From assembly GCA_003994795.1 (NCBI GenBank), contig AP018269.1, forward strand, positions 1,241,345 through 1,305,344: a stretch of DNA of 64,000 nt, written 5' to 3'. Positions 1 through 8,956 of this stretch are shown one piece after another. The stretch's first letter is position 1, and every line of letters starts with the position of its first letter. The position numbers were made by a program, and so were the translations under genes. The notes beneath the pieces were generated by a model. That model made no database searches and was not told where the DNA came from. It was given only the letters and a program-made list of their open reading frames with translations. The stretch is from Cylindrospermum sp. NIES-4074 (lineage in GTDB: Bacteria; Cyanobacteriota; Cyanobacteriia; Cyanobacteriales; Nostocaceae).

Positions 1-680
1 TGAGCATCAAACACCATCGGCACCCTAGCACGTTGACAAACTGCTAAAATTTCATCACCACTGTAGGCGTATTCATCATTTTCAAAAGTCAAGCGATTTT
101 TGATTGTTGCTGGCAAATCTGAGATTACCCCCACCAGTCGGTCAGGGCGTTGAGATTTACCGCCATGAATATTCATAGCAGACCAAGGCGACTGAGGCAA
201 GTTTAGCAAATCCAGTGTCCGGGCGTGTCGTTCGAGAATTTTAATACTCGTTTGCACCACTTCGGCAGAATCAGAACTTAACACCACATATTGATCAGGA
301 TGTAAAACCATTCTGATGCCTAATGCTTGGGCACGTTGTCCAATTTTACCTAAATCAGCGCTCATTTCCTCTAATATAGTTGCGCCGATTTCGTCTTCCA
401 TATCACTCAGGGGAAATAAAGCTGAAGACAGCCGATAAAGCTGAATATTGTTCTCTTGACAAAAAGATAATGCCCCATCCAAACGCTGTAAATTGTGTTG
501 ATACAGTTCTCTCAGGGTGGTTTCACGTTGTGCAAGCGATAGTTTCAAGTAGCGTGTGCGCGTGATTGTCCGAAACCGTACTTGTTGATTAACAGTGATG
601 CAAACCAGCCCTAAGTGCGGCAGAGTGCTTTTTTGCCATTGCTGTGCATCAGATGAATTGGGGAACTGGATTGCAGTCAT
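1..680 (-). CDS. uvsE: UV DNA damage endonuclease, N-terminal part (runs off the left edge)
   Basis: The first 226 residues are present, starting at an ATG at 680 on the minus strand; the gene continues beyond base 1. The readable protein contains features I associate with the UvsE/UvdE family: an early HLGLVCIT strand, LHPDQYVVLSS, MNIHGG and a terminal PMVFDAH, which are parts of the metal-binding TIM-barrel of UV damage endonuclease. The enzyme nicks DNA 5' to UV photoproducts in an alternative excision repair route, which suits a phototroph. Only the N-terminal portion can be judged, so completeness of the active site is unknown. Identification rests on recognition of the motif series, not on an alignment. 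Confidence 0.8.
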   Translation of the reverse strand, partial: MTAIQFPNSSDAQQWQKSTLPHLGLVCITVNQQVRFRTITRTRYLKLSLAQRETTLRELYQHNLQRLDGALSFCQENNIQLYRLSSALFPLSDMEDEIGATILEEMSADLGKIGQRAQALGIRMVLHPDQYVVLSSDSAEVVQTSIKILERHARTLDLLNLPQSPWSAMNIHGGKSQRPDRLVGVISDLPATIKNRLTFENDEYAYSGDEILAVCQRARVPMVFDA

Positions 681-1094
681 TGACTTGATTTGGACATTGT
701 GAAGACTCCCAATTTTAACAATTTCTGCCCTTAACTGATGAGTATCCCAAGGATGAAGTCTGATGATGGTGGAGTGTAGGGTGAGATATATTTTCTTGAA
801 ATATTCTTGTGTTATGGTGTATTATATAGTTTAGGTGAACTTTTATATATTTATTGGAAATTTTGGCAATAAAAGTGCATTATTTTCCGGCTAAAAAGTT
901 CAATAATCCGGCTATTGCCTTCCCCCAAAGGCGACAGAACCAAAGAAGGAAGATGAAAATCAAGAGATGTACCTTTTGGTAGTTTAGTCAAGTTTCTGAA
1001 ATATTTATTAATATAAGTGTAAGTTCTGTGTCTGGAGTGAAAAAAGTTCTCAGTTCAGCAATCGCTAGATTCTTCACCAATGGAGTAGAAGAGC
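681..1094. other. Intergenic region, no clear feature
   Basis: About 414 bases between the uvsE start and a small + strand ORF. It is AT-rich with no open frame of note, no clear terminator and no recognised repeat. It should hold the promoters of the flanking genes, but I cannot point to a convincing -35/-10 pair. Confidence 0.4.
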
Positions 1095-1313
1095 ATGAAC
1101 AATCAGCAATCATCAGACTCTAAGGAATTCGTGGGAAATCTCAAGACAGGCATTTGGCTATTTGGTATCTCGTCTTGGCTATTTGGGATTACCGATCGCA
1201 GTATTGCTTCTTTTGCAGATGGATATCTGTCTGCGTTGGACTTGACACAACTATTCACAGCTGCGACGTTCTTTGTCGCTTGGCTGTTTTTGAAACCGAC
1301 ATCTAGAGCATAA
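1095..1313 (+). CDS. Small hypothetical membrane protein
   Basis: A 72-residue ORF starting ATG at 1095, preceded by a purine-rich AGAAGAG stretch that can serve as ribosome binding site. The N-terminal ~15 residues are polar; two hydrophobic stretches follow (about residues 18-33, rich in W, L, F and G, and 50-66, LFTAATFFVAWLFL), so it could be a two-span membrane peptide. I recognise no family. An overlapping 133-codon minus-strand frame lacks such organisation and is treated as a shadow. Coding status is uncertain because the protein is short and stands alone. Confidence 0.4.
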   Translation: MNNQQSSDSKEFVGNLKTGIWLFGISSWLFGITDRSIASFADGYLSALDLTQLFTAATFFVAWLFLKPTSRA

Positions 1314-1510
1314 TCCAGGCTGGGATTTTGGATTGAGCAGAGGCAACCAATAATCCAGATGATATGAGGAACAATAGTTTTGATGGCAACAGAGGTGCTA
1401 TAAACAGCGCATCTGTGTTTTTTGCATCCTATAAAAACGGAGTAATTCTGAACAATTCCAGAATTGCTCCGATTTTTGCATAATTGACTGTGGTAATAAG
1501 GCAATATTGT

Positions 1511-1603
1511 CAGGACTTACGCAAAATAATGAAGAAACGAACCGCAAAGAACGCAAAGGACACAAAGGAATAAGAGTTTCAGAGAGTTCTTGCGTAAGTC
1601 CTG
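1511..1603. mobile_element. 93-bp MITE-like element, copy 1, with 5-bp target duplication
   Basis: Ends are perfect inverted repeats (CAGGACTTACGCAA and its complement) and the element is directly flanked by ATTGT at 1506-1510 and 1604-1608. A copy of the same length lies in opposite orientation at 60370-60462, with about four differences over 93 bases, and an enlarged copy at 24984-25224. It has no coding capacity of its own, so any mobilising transposase must act in trans. Confidence 0.85.
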
Positions 1604-1668
1604 ATTGTGCCAGAAACTTTTGCGAGATAACATCGGTCAGGTCATTAAAATTCTCTCCATACCTGCCC

Positions 1669-3066
1669 ATGTCTGCTTCTGCTCAAGGCATTCCCGGATT
1701 GCCCGATTTAACTCATCCTCATGAGCTAGTACAATTTGGCACACAAGCCCTGAAAGGTTCACTGTTATTAGTATTTTTGGTGATAGCGTTAGGAATTGCG
1801 ATCGCCTTAATTAGTTTTTCCCTGCGACGCAATCAGTCAGAACAACTGGTTTTTTTTGGTGAATGGGCAATACATTACTCCCAACTCTTGCGGGGATTAC
1901 AGCATTTAGCCCTGATATTAATTCTCTTGATACCAGGCTTTTTTTTGTGTTCAACATTGAGCAATCGTTATCACTACTGGGAACAGGGAAAGGTAACTCA
2001 AGTAACTCAAACTGTTGCTGGTGATAAGCTAGAACAAATTGCACCCCAGGTGCGTTATGTAATTCAAGAGCCATACACATATAACACCCAAGTCAATGGC
2101 AAAATAGTTAAAGTCAACGATACGCAAAAAGTCAACCGCTTCTTAACCTTGGCTGGGTCACAAATTCAAGTCAAACTTGACCAAAGCGTAGATGTTCAAG
2201 GACGTAGCGCCATTTATAGCGTAGATTACACCGCCGACTACAAAGTTGTTAACAAACTCACAGATATTAATAGTTTTTTCTTTGAAGCCCCACCACCCAA
2301 CGGTTACTCCCTACTAGCTGGCTATAAAGTCGAACGCGACAAAACTAGATTACAACAAACCAATCCTGGTGATTATGGCTTTCCCTTCCGCTTAGAACCT
2401 GGGCAAGAAACCACCTTTCGCGTTACTTATCAAGCGCAGGGGGGGCCACGCTGGGTTTATAGCGCCGAGGGACAGTTGCTTTCTCAATTTCGTCTTGTCG
2501 CAACTGCCAATTTTAGCCCTGTAGATTTTGCTAGTGGTATTATCCCTAATGATATTAAAGTTGATGGCAGCAGCACCCAATTTACTTGGAAATTTGAGGA
2601 TAATGTTTCCGTCAAAAATCCCTTTGGTGTGTTTACCAACAGCCGACCCCTTGGTAAAACTGGCGTTCTGCCGCGTTTATTATTGCTAGCCCCAGCATTA
2701 TTTTTGTGGTGGATATTATTGTTATATCTATCATTGCCCATGAATTTAAAAAATGTGGCGATCGCAGGCGGTATTTTCTTTGCTTGTTTATTGACTTTAA
2801 CCTATGCCGCTAGAGTAATAAATGCTCAACTGGCTTGGAGTCTGATTTCTCTCGTTTTATTAACCTTAACATGGGGCTTGGGCTATAACCGTCGTGCTTC
2901 CCTAGCTGCTATCATCTGTACAATTTCTGGGGCTGTGCTACCAGTTTTTGGATTATTAGTACCATTTAGCGGTCTTACCCTCAGCCTTGCAGGCTTACTT
3001 AGTGCTGTTTGGCTAGCGGTGCGTCACTGGTATGGCTGGTATGGTTTGCAATCAGAACAGCGTTAA
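1669..3066 (+). CDS. Polytopic membrane protein of unknown function
   Basis: I choose ATG 1669 (465 residues, MSASAQGIPG). A longer frame opens at TTG 1507 but its first ~34 codons are the 93-bp repeat element, so that extension is unlikely to be native. Two hydrophobic segments lie near the N-terminus (LLLVFLVIALGIAIALI and LALILILLIPGFFLC), then a ~240-residue hydrophilic domain with regular beta-type patterning (about residues 95-335), then five or so closely packed transmembrane segments to the C-terminus. The protein therefore looks like an integral membrane protein with a large soluble loop. I do not recognise a named family and assign no function. It stands alone between the MITE and a repeat-bearing spacer. 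Confidence 0.8.
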   Translation: MSASAQGIPGLPDLTHPHELVQFGTQALKGSLLLVFLVIALGIAIALISFSLRRNQSEQLVFFGEWAIHYSQLLRGLQHLALILILLIPGFFLCSTLSNRYHYWEQGKVTQVTQTVAGDKLEQIAPQVRYVIQEPYTYNTQVNGKIVKVNDTQKVNRFLTLAGSQIQVKLDQSVDVQGRSAIYSVDYTADYKVVNKLTDINSFFFEAPPPNGYSLLAGYKVERDKTRLQQTNPGDYGFPFRLEPGQETTFRVTYQAQGGPRWVYSAEGQLLSQFRLVATANFSPVDFASGIIPNDIKVDGSSTQFTWKFEDNVSVKNPFGVFTNSRPLGKTGVLPRLLLLAPALFLWWILLLYLSLPMNLKNVAIAGGIFFACLLTLTYAARVINAQLAWSLISLVLLTLTWGLGYNRRASLAAIICTISGAVLPVFGLLVPFSGLTLSLAGLLSAVWLAVRHWYGWYGLQSEQR

Positions 3067-3546
3067 CTGATATCTTGCACCATTTTTAATTAACCCAAAG
3101 GTGGGCAATGCCCGCGACGTAAGAATCGGGGTTTCATGGCAATAAAAGCATTGCCCACCCTACGCAATGTGTTTCTTGAAAGTTAATTGTCATCTGGCAA
3201 TAGGGAAGCAGAGAGTATAGAAGCGCAACTTCAGGTCTACGGTATTTGCTCAACTATTAGTTCCCTTTAGTCACCTCCGGAAACAGAGGGCAGTTTTCCT
3301 CCTGTCTCCTTCCCTCTGCCTCCTGCCTTCTTTGATAATTTCAATAATCAAACTGGATGTCCTATAGCAACATCTCTTATTACTGAATAATCTAAATTCT
3401 TTGTGTTTCTTTTATACGCTGATTCTGGCACTATCTATTCCTTTAGACAGATAACTGGTTCCCTACACTTCTGTGCTATGTTTGTGTGATTTAATTAGCA
3501 ATTGTGATACAGCCACGCTTAAACATCTATGTATAAGTAACAGGTT
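3067..3546. other. Intergenic region with an imperfect palindromic repeat
   Basis: The 480-base gap contains an inverted repeat at about 3100-3163 whose arms read GGTGGGCAATGCC and GCATTGCCCACC. The same word forms a tight palindrome at 17624-17643. On the + strand it could fold into a hairpin downstream of the membrane protein gene. A pyrimidine-rich stretch (CCTCCTGTCTCCTTCCC) lies near 3297. No further gene is visible. Confidence 0.55.
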
Positions 3547-4992
3547 ATGCTTGAGACAAAAAAAACTAATATATCTGTTGAAAATCAGAACATTGAAAAC
3601 ATACTGAAATATGTCTTCGAGGCAACAGCAGGAACTACTGGTGAAGATTTTTTCACCGCTTTGGTAAGAAGTCTATCCTTGGCATTGAATGTTCCTTACG
3701 CAGTAGCAACAGAATTATCAGATGGCAAATTGTACTCATTGGCATTTTGGAATAACGGCAAGCTGGAGTCAATCAACTGCTACGATCCAGCGCCAACACC
3801 TTGTCAAGTTGCATTGGATCTGGGAAGCTACTTTTGTGAACAAAATATCCAGCATATATTCCCAAAGAGTAAAGCCTTAGTATCGTTGAATGCCGAGAGC
3901 TATTATGGTGTGGCTCTTAAAGATGCTGAAGGTAAATCGATTGGTGTCCTCTATGTCGTTGGTTGTAAACCGACGTTTGACCCAACTGTTCTTGAGGGAA
4001 TTATTCAGTTGTTTGCTATCCGGGCGTCGGCAGAGTTACAGCAAAAGCGATCGCGAGAATCCATTCAATATCTAAGTGATGAGAATGCTCGCCTATATTC
4101 TCTTGAAAGAGAGAAATCCCGGCAATTAGAAGAGACGATTAAACATCTGCAACAAACTCAAATACAACTGGTGCAGCATGAAAAAATGTCTGCCCTTGGT
4201 AACTTAGTTGCTGGTATTGCCCATGAAATTAATAATCCCATCGGGTTTCTTTCTGGAAATCTTGAACCTTGTCAGGATTACTTCGATGATTTGTTTGCAC
4301 TGATCAACCTTTACCAACAAAAATTTCCTAATCCTGGGGCTGAGATTCAAGAGAAAATCAAGGCTATTGACCTGGAATATGTGTCGCAAGATTTACCCAA
4401 ACTGCTCAATTCCATGATGTTGGGTGTAGAGCGTATCCGTAGCATCAGCACTAGTCTGCGTATCTTTTCTAGAGGTGATAACGAGAATAAAGTTCTCTTC
4501 AATGTCCATGAAGGTCTAGACAGCACCATTCTGATTCTCAGACACAGGCTAAAAGCTAAAAAAGGGTATCCTGATATTGAAGTCATCACAGACTATGGAG
4601 ACATTCCCCTGATCGAATGCTTTCCTGGTCAATTAAACCAAGTATTTATGAACTTGTTGGCTAACGCGATTGATGCGTTAGAAGATTTGAATCAAGGACG
4701 TGGTTTTGAGGACATTACCACCAATCCCCATTGGATTAAGATTTGTACAACCCTATCGGATGATCAGCATATTAGGATTCAGATTGCTGATAATGGTGTG
4801 GGAATGACAGAAGAAATAAAACAGCCCATCTTTGACTATTTGTTTACCACTAAACCTGTCGGGCGGGGTACTGGGTTAGGATTAGCGATCGCGCGTCAAA
4901 TTGTCTTGGAGAAGCATGGCGGCAGGATTGAGGTGAATTCTGTGCCGGGACAAGGAACTGAGTTTGATATCATATTGCCTATCAGGAGCTAG
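3547..4992 (+). CDS. GAF-domain sensor histidine kinase
   Basis: 481 residues starting ATG 3547. An N-terminal GAF-like domain (about residues 15-175) is followed by a coiled-coil linker (about 180-212, ending in QIQLVQHEKMSALG), a HisKA dimerisation helix with the phospho-acceptor His226 in GIAHEINNP, and a HATPase domain with N box (NQVFMNLLANAIDAL), G1 box (DNGVGM) and GTGLGL G2 box. All catalytic boxes are present. It lacks transmembrane segments and is probably cytosolic. The kinase module closely resembles the C-terminus of the large multikinase at 54819-60308, down to the LVQ-EKMS-LG linker. No response regulator gene lies beside it, so its partner is unknown. Confidence 0.9.
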   Translation: MLETKKTNISVENQNIENILKYVFEATAGTTGEDFFTALVRSLSLALNVPYAVATELSDGKLYSLAFWNNGKLESINCYDPAPTPCQVALDLGSYFCEQNIQHIFPKSKALVSLNAESYYGVALKDAEGKSIGVLYVVGCKPTFDPTVLEGIIQLFAIRASAELQQKRSRESIQYLSDENARLYSLEREKSRQLEETIKHLQQTQIQLVQHEKMSALGNLVAGIAHEINNPIGFLSGNLEPCQDYFDDLFALINLYQQKFPNPGAEIQEKIKAIDLEYVSQDLPKLLNSMMLGVERIRSISTSLRIFSRGDNENKVLFNVHEGLDSTILILRHRLKAKKGYPDIEVITDYGDIPLIECFPGQLNQVFMNLLANAIDALEDLNQGRGFEDITTNPHWIKICTTLSDDQHIRIQIADNGVGMTEEIKQPIFDYLFTTKPVGRGTGLGLAIARQIVLEKHGGRIEVNSVPGQGTEFDIILPIRS

Positions 4993-5060
4993 TCATAACC
5001 GTCAGAAAGTTAGAGTCTGCTGTACAAACTTGACTGTCGTCACTGGGCTAAATTTTTTAG

Positions 5061-5540
5061 ATGCAAGATTATTATCAAGATTTTTTAATTCGTGACTGGA
5101 AACAAGGCGATCGCATCCCGGCCTCCGCAGTCATTCAATCTGTATTATCAGAGTATGGTCTGGGTTGGGAACCTGAAGGTGCAGACCGAGATGTGCTGCA
5201 AGTAGAAGCCTGTTATTTAGCAACCGGCGGCGAATTTTGGGTAATTGAACACCAAAGTCAGGTTGTGGGTACTGCTGCATACTACCCTATACATCGGGGA
5301 GAAAAAGCTGTAGAAATCCGCAAAATGTACCTTTTACCAAGGGTTAGGGGTTTGGGATTAGGAAAATATTTGTTACAACAGCTAGAAAGTGCGATCGCCT
5401 CCCGTGGTTTTGGGCAAATTTGGATTGAAACCGCTAGCGTTTTAGCCGAAGCCGTCAAGCTATATGAAAACAACGGCTATAACCCCGCCACCGGCGTAGA
5501 AACAGCAAGATGCGATCGCGTCTACGTTAAATTTCTCTGA
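5061..5540 (+). CDS. GNAT-family N-acetyltransferase
   Basis: 159 residues from ATG 5061. The core GNAT fold is visible: a beta strand with IRKMYLLPRVRGLGLGKYLLQQL, which is motif A with the acetyl-CoA pyrophosphate loop R-G-x-G-x-G/K, and a C-terminal motif B region ending LYENNGYNPATG. Members transfer an acetyl group from acetyl-CoA to an amine; the substrate cannot be read from sequence. It follows the sensor kinase by 68 bases but has no evident functional link to it. Small single-domain size is normal for the family. Confidence 0.85.
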   Translation: MQDYYQDFLIRDWKQGDRIPASAVIQSVLSEYGLGWEPEGADRDVLQVEACYLATGGEFWVIEHQSQVVGTAAYYPIHRGEKAVEIRKMYLLPRVRGLGLGKYLLQQLESAIASRGFGQIWIETASVLAEAVKLYENNGYNPATGVETARCDRVYVKFL

Positions 5541-5551
5541 CTAATGACTCA

Positions 5552-5635
5552 TAGACATCTGGAATGTAGAGACTTTGCACGCAACGTCTCTACAAGGATT
5601 CTGCATAATGCTTATTTAAATTTCGGAGATGTCTA
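5552..5635. repeat. Small inverted-repeat element carrying a 30-nt TGTAGAGAC palindrome
   Basis: A 30-base imperfect palindrome at 5565-5594 (arms TGTAGAGAC and GTCTCTACA) is enclosed by TAGACATCT at 5552-5560 and its inverse AGATGTCTA at 5627-5635, suggesting a small mobile unit. Further copies of the 30-base palindrome are at 31889-31918 and, split by an insertion, at 60356-60483. Just downstream, 5636-5664, lie short tandem repeats of the word ACTAATG. Confidence 0.65.
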
Positions 5636-5663
5636 ATGACCAATGACTAACGACTAATGACTA

Positions 5664-6329
5664 ATGACTATTTTCAAAAGCTTACTCAACCTGCTTCTTC
5701 AATCCAATTGCCCCCTCTGCCAAAGAAACACATCTAGTAATTTTTGTCAATACTGCACCAAACAACTGCAAAGCCGTCACCTCAAAGATTCTAGCCATTT
5801 ATGGCAGCAACCATCGCCAGTATTTAGTTGGGGGATTTATGGCGGTACTCTAAAAAGAGCGATCGCAGCGATGAAATATGAAAATCAACCTCAAATCGCC
5901 CATGCGTTGGGTCAGTGGCTAGGAGAAACATGGTTATTGAAATCACCCCAGAAGGATAAACAGCTTGTGGTTGTACCCATACCACTCCACAAGAGCAAGC
6001 AAAAGCAACGTGGTTATAACCAAGCCGCACTGATAGCAGAAGGTTTCTGCCAAACAACTGGGTTAAAATTACAAAGACATGGTTTAGAACGGCCAAAAGA
6101 GACGCAAGCACAGTTTGGTTTATCGGCATCTGAGCGAGAAAAAAACTTAGTAGACGCTTTTGTCGTCGGACAAGAATTTCGCCGTCGTCCCCCAAATGCC
6201 CCAGTACTGTTAATGGATGACATTTATACTACTGGTGCCACTGCCAAGTCTGCTGTCTACACACTTCGTCAATGTGGCATTGCAGTTATTGGTTTAGCCG
6301 CTGTGGCCACAACCGTAAAAGACAGATAA
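5664..6329 (+). CDS. ComF-family phosphoribosyltransferase-like protein
   Basis: 221 residues. The N-terminus has a zinc-ribbon pattern (CPLCQ near residue 16 and CQYC near 28) and the C-terminal half has a type I phosphoribosyltransferase fold with the PRPP-binding loop VLLMDDIYTTGATAKS and the upstream VVVPIPLHKSKQKQRGYNQA segment typical of ComFC proteins. In naturally transformable bacteria ComFC proteins are needed for DNA uptake or processing; many cyanobacteria keep such genes, but the biochemical reaction is not established. The start at 5664 sits at the end of an ACTAATG tandem repeat, so the native ribosome binding site may be altered. Family assignment is firm; role is not. Confidence 0.88.
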   Translation: MTIFKSLLNLLLQSNCPLCQRNTSSNFCQYCTKQLQSRHLKDSSHLWQQPSPVFSWGIYGGTLKRAIAAMKYENQPQIAHALGQWLGETWLLKSPQKDKQLVVVPIPLHKSKQKQRGYNQAALIAEGFCQTTGLKLQRHGLERPKETQAQFGLSASEREKNLVDAFVVGQEFRRRPPNAPVLLMDDIYTTGATAKSAVYTLRQCGIAVIGLAAVATTVKDR

Positions 6330-6412
6330 ACCTAGAGTTCATGGGCAAGTTGAGCCTGAGAAATCTATAATTAACCAGATTATCCTGTGTGTGGGAACAC
6401 TGCCCGAATTTT

Positions 6413-6868
6413 ATGAAGAAAGCTTTTGCAGCGGGTTTGAGAAAAGTCATTATTGTACCTGTCATCTTGCTGACAATGGGCATAAGTGTCAGAGCAGCTT
6501 TTGCTCAAAATAAGTTGTATACACCCATTCCTGTGCCCAGTAGTACCGAACTTTCTGATACCCTCTCAGACCAAGATATTCCCACAGGTCAGGGTGGATT
6601 TGCCCGTGATTACGCAGTGAAGTTAAGTAAGGGTGATAATCTAGCGGTGGATTTATCCTCTGACAACTTTGACAGTATCATCACACTACTAGCACCTGAT
6701 GGTTCAATATTGGTAGAAAATGATGACGGCCCCGATGGCACCAGTAATTCCCTTTTGTTTACCCGCATCGCAGAAACAGGAACCTACATTATTCGCGTCC
6801 GGTCTTTTGGGGAAACTGGGGTGGGAACTTTTAAACTCAAGGTGACAAAGCTGCAACCAGTGAAGTGA
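6413..6868 (+). CDS. Exported PPC-domain protein
   Basis: I choose ATG 6413 (151 residues) over the 8-codon-longer frame at 6389, because MKKAFAAGLRKVIIVPVILL...RAAFA-QN is a clean signal peptide with a cleavage site after AFA. The mature part is a single beta-rich bacterial pre-peptidase C-terminal (PPC) type domain with the characteristic DFSDxxF-like run (LSSDNFDSIITLLAPDGSILVENDDG) and RSFGETGVGTFKLKV. PPC domains usually accompany secreted peptidases; here the domain is free-standing. It ends right at the start of a long heptanucleotide tandem repeat. Confidence 0.82.
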   Translation: MKKAFAAGLRKVIIVPVILLTMGISVRAAFAQNKLYTPIPVPSSTELSDTLSDQDIPTGQGGFARDYAVKLSKGDNLAVDLSSDNFDSIITLLAPDGSILVENDDGPDGTSNSLLFTRIAETGTYIIRVRSFGETGVGTFKLKVTKLQPVK

Positions 6869-7018
6869 GTGCTGAGTGCTGAGTGCTGAGTGCTGAGTGC
6901 TGAGTGCTGAGTGCTGAGTGCTGAGTGCTGAGTGCTGAGTGCTGAGTGTGGAGTGGGGAGTGGGGAGTGTGGAGTGGGGAGTGTGGAGTGGGGAGTGGGG
7001 AGTGTGGGGAGTGTGGAG
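6869..7018. repeat. Short tandem repeat array (GAGTGCT then GTGGGGA words)
   Basis: About eleven tandem copies of the heptamer GAGTGCT run from the stop codon of the PPC gene, then the array degenerates into GAGTGGG/GAGTGTG words up to about 7018. Related words recur at 10799-10840, 22178-22273, 22349-22426 and 54684-54712. Such heptanucleotide arrays are a known hallmark of heterocystous cyanobacteria. Confidence 0.95.
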
Positions 7019-7048
7019 TTTTTTCATTTCTCTCATCTTCCCGATTTC

Positions 7049-7822
7049 TTAAATTATGGTCAGGACACAGAGAAATAAGGCTTCAGTCCACTCGACGACG
7101 GCGCCGTAGGTGTCTCCTGTGTGTCCACCTAATTTATGATTGAACCAGGCTGCGGTGAGAGAGGCAGTTGCACTTCCAGCGAAAACAAAAGCGATCGCCA
7201 AAATTAAGTGTTTGTGATCTAGCAGTAAAACTAAACCGCTCAAACTCAGCAACAACAATAATCCTGGTAGCAAATCTTTGTCAGAACGAATGGCTTGTTT
7301 GTGTATAGCGCCTTTACCGGTAGGTTTTAAATAAGGATAATAAGCGATCGCCACTTGTTGTCCCCAACGTCCCCACCCACAAGCCGCCATCAGCAATAAA
7401 GCCCGATTTGCCGACAAGTCCGTCAAGGCAGCGGTTTTGAGGACGATGAGGGCAGCCGCTGCCATTGCGCCAAATGCACCAGTGGCGCTGTCTGCCATAA
7501 CCGCCAATCGTCGTTCTGGATCACCCACAGCCAACCCATCAGCAGTATCCATCGCCCCATCTAAATGTAGCCCTCCCGTAATCGCCATCCAAACACCTAC
7601 TACCAAAGCGCTACGAGTTAGCACTGGCATCCCCAGATAATTCAGCGCCCCATCCAATAACCCTAAAATCCCCCCAATCATCAGCCCCACGGTAGGGGCA
7701 AAACGCGCCACCCCTTGAAAATCTAATCCATTGATGTAGGGCAATGGAATAGCAGTATAAAATATAATGGCAGCCGTTATCTGTAACAGTATCTCTTTCC
7801 ACGACGGCAATTTTTTTGTCAT
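7049..7822 (-). CDS. cobS: Adenosylcobinamide-GDP ribazoletransferase (cobalamin synthase)
   Basis: 257 residues starting ATG 7822 on the minus strand. The protein is strongly hydrophobic with about six membrane segments and has the CobS signature [16 protein letters not shown] with neighbouring acidic residues, followed by [15 protein letters not shown]. CobS (CobV) joins adenosylcobinamide-GDP to alpha-ribazole in the final assembly step of cobalamin at the inner membrane. Length matches the family. No other cobalamin gene is next to it and I saw no cobalamin-riboswitch B12 box in the 1.1 kb upstream. Confidence 0.95.
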   Translation of the reverse strand: MTKKLPSWKEILLQITAAIIFYTAIPLPYINGLDFQGVARFAPTVGLMIGGILGLLDGALNYLGMPVLTRSALVVGVWMAITGGLHLDGAMDTADGLAVGDPERRLAVMADSATGAFGAMAAAALIVLKTAALTDLSANRALLLMAACGWGRWGQQVAIAYYPYLKPTGKGAIHKQAIRSDKDLLPGLLLLLSLSGLVLLLDHKHLILAIAFVFAGSATASLTAAWFNHKLGGHTGDTYGAVVEWTEALFLCVLTII

Positions 7823-8956
7823 ACTTATTTTAAGTATTTAAAGCTTTAGCGAATCATATTCATAATTGCATTGCCAGAAGAAGTGGTAAAGTTTAAAGCT
7901 TTAAATAAGATTTACATATATCACATATTCACCAGGAAAATTTTGTTATGCTGGTCACAGTGTACAAAACATATTTAGTACCAAAAACAACAAAGTATTT
8001 TCACTGAAAAAACCGCAACTTCATCAGGGAATTTTTTGTTTTGTATTCTTTAACTAATAACTGACTCTAGGTCATCGCTCCTACCTTTTTTTGCCGAAAC
8101 TCCGATTCACTAAAGTTAGGAAAACAAGGTTAAGGTGGGATTTGATCAGGAAGCTTAGGGATATTTATTAGCTAAATTTAGCTTAACTCAAACAAATGTT
8201 TCGGATAATTGTTGGTATCATTAGGGTAAGAGTTAATCAAGATGGGTCACAAAGCCTACAAATTTAGCTCTAGCTAATAAAATACAACAAGAGTTTTTCA
8301 CCAAATATTTTAGGTGTTTACAATTTGTACACGAAATTTTTTAAGAACTAAAATAAATCAGGTAGCTCACCAACAACTTGCTATCAGCATAAAAGCAACG
8401 GAAATCAGGGCTAAAAAAACCTAGTAATATCAGTAGTAGACTTAAACATTAGGGTAATGGTCAAGAACTACAATATAGCTAAACAAACTAGTAATTTCAG
8501 TTGGGATAATTTTTTAAGCCTGACAAAATACAAGCAAGCTCGCTATGATTGTAAAATCAAAACTATAGATAGGATTTTGCTTAGTTATCAAAGGTATTTT
8601 CACTGCGGATACATTCGAGAAAATTTAACTTTAAATGTTCATGAGTGGGAATGCCTTGACAGTGCTACACATCTCAATACAGCTACTAATATAATAGTGC
8701 TGTTTGCTAAATTTAAAATACCGATGGAAGGTCGGAAATCTACGCCCGAACAGCCAGTTGCAAGACTGGGTATCAACTGCGTTAGTAGTTGAGGTCGGGA
8801 AACCCTGATGGTCGCAAATTACAGCGAAACTAAGGGTACTTCACTAGACGGTCGCCCTACAAAATTGATATTTTGGAAATGTAGGGAGTTAACAAGCTGT
8901 GCAATTGACTGTTTAGCTGTGTTGTCACTCACCTTCCCTCAAACGCTATTTTCCCT
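7823..8956. other. Long AT-rich intergenic region; possible structured RNA at its right end
   Basis: No convincing gene is present for 1.1 kb. A 111-codon + strand frame at 8457-8792 lacks a ribosome binding site, has erratic composition and overlaps the structured region, so I do not call it. The left 850 bases are AT-rich with no family repeats I recognise. The right end is described separately as a candidate non-coding RNA. Confidence 0.5.
8700..8875 (+). ncRNA. Candidate structured non-coding RNA
   Basis: A TATAAT box sits at 8690-8695; the best TTGACA (8656-8661) is 28 bases upstream, too far for a normal promoter. Downstream, a nested fold can be drawn by eye: CCCGA 8745-8749 pairs with TCGGG 8795-8799 and encloses two hairpins, CCAGT/ACTGG (8754-8769) and CAACT/AGTTG (8774-8791). 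A following unit pairs CCCT (8803-8806) with AGGG and TCGC with GCGA inside it. The sequence is much richer in GC than its surroundings. I match it to no known RNA family, and no covariation can be tested here. Confidence 0.35.

Noticed and set aside
6704..7036. 110-codon minus-strand ORF made of STQHSAL repeats
   Set aside because: It is just the translation of the GAGTGCT tandem repeat and an antisense shadow of the PPC gene.
7823..8000. Cobalamin riboswitch upstream of cobS
   Set aside because: No B12-box-like sequence was found in the upstream region on the minus strand.
8457..8792. 111-codon + strand ORF upstream of the tgt region
   Set aside because: No ribosome binding site, unbalanced composition, and its 3' half overlaps sequence that folds well as RNA. 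Treated as non-coding.
8803..8840. Hammerhead-like CTGATG...GCGAAAC core in the candidate RNA
   Set aside because: The core reads CTGATGG instead of CTGANGA and the GAAA element overlaps the stem, so the required geometry is not met.
8720..8860. Group I intron-like phrases (GGGAAACCC, ACTAGACGG)
   Set aside because: The remaining conserved segments and a split host gene are missing; the resemblance is too short.
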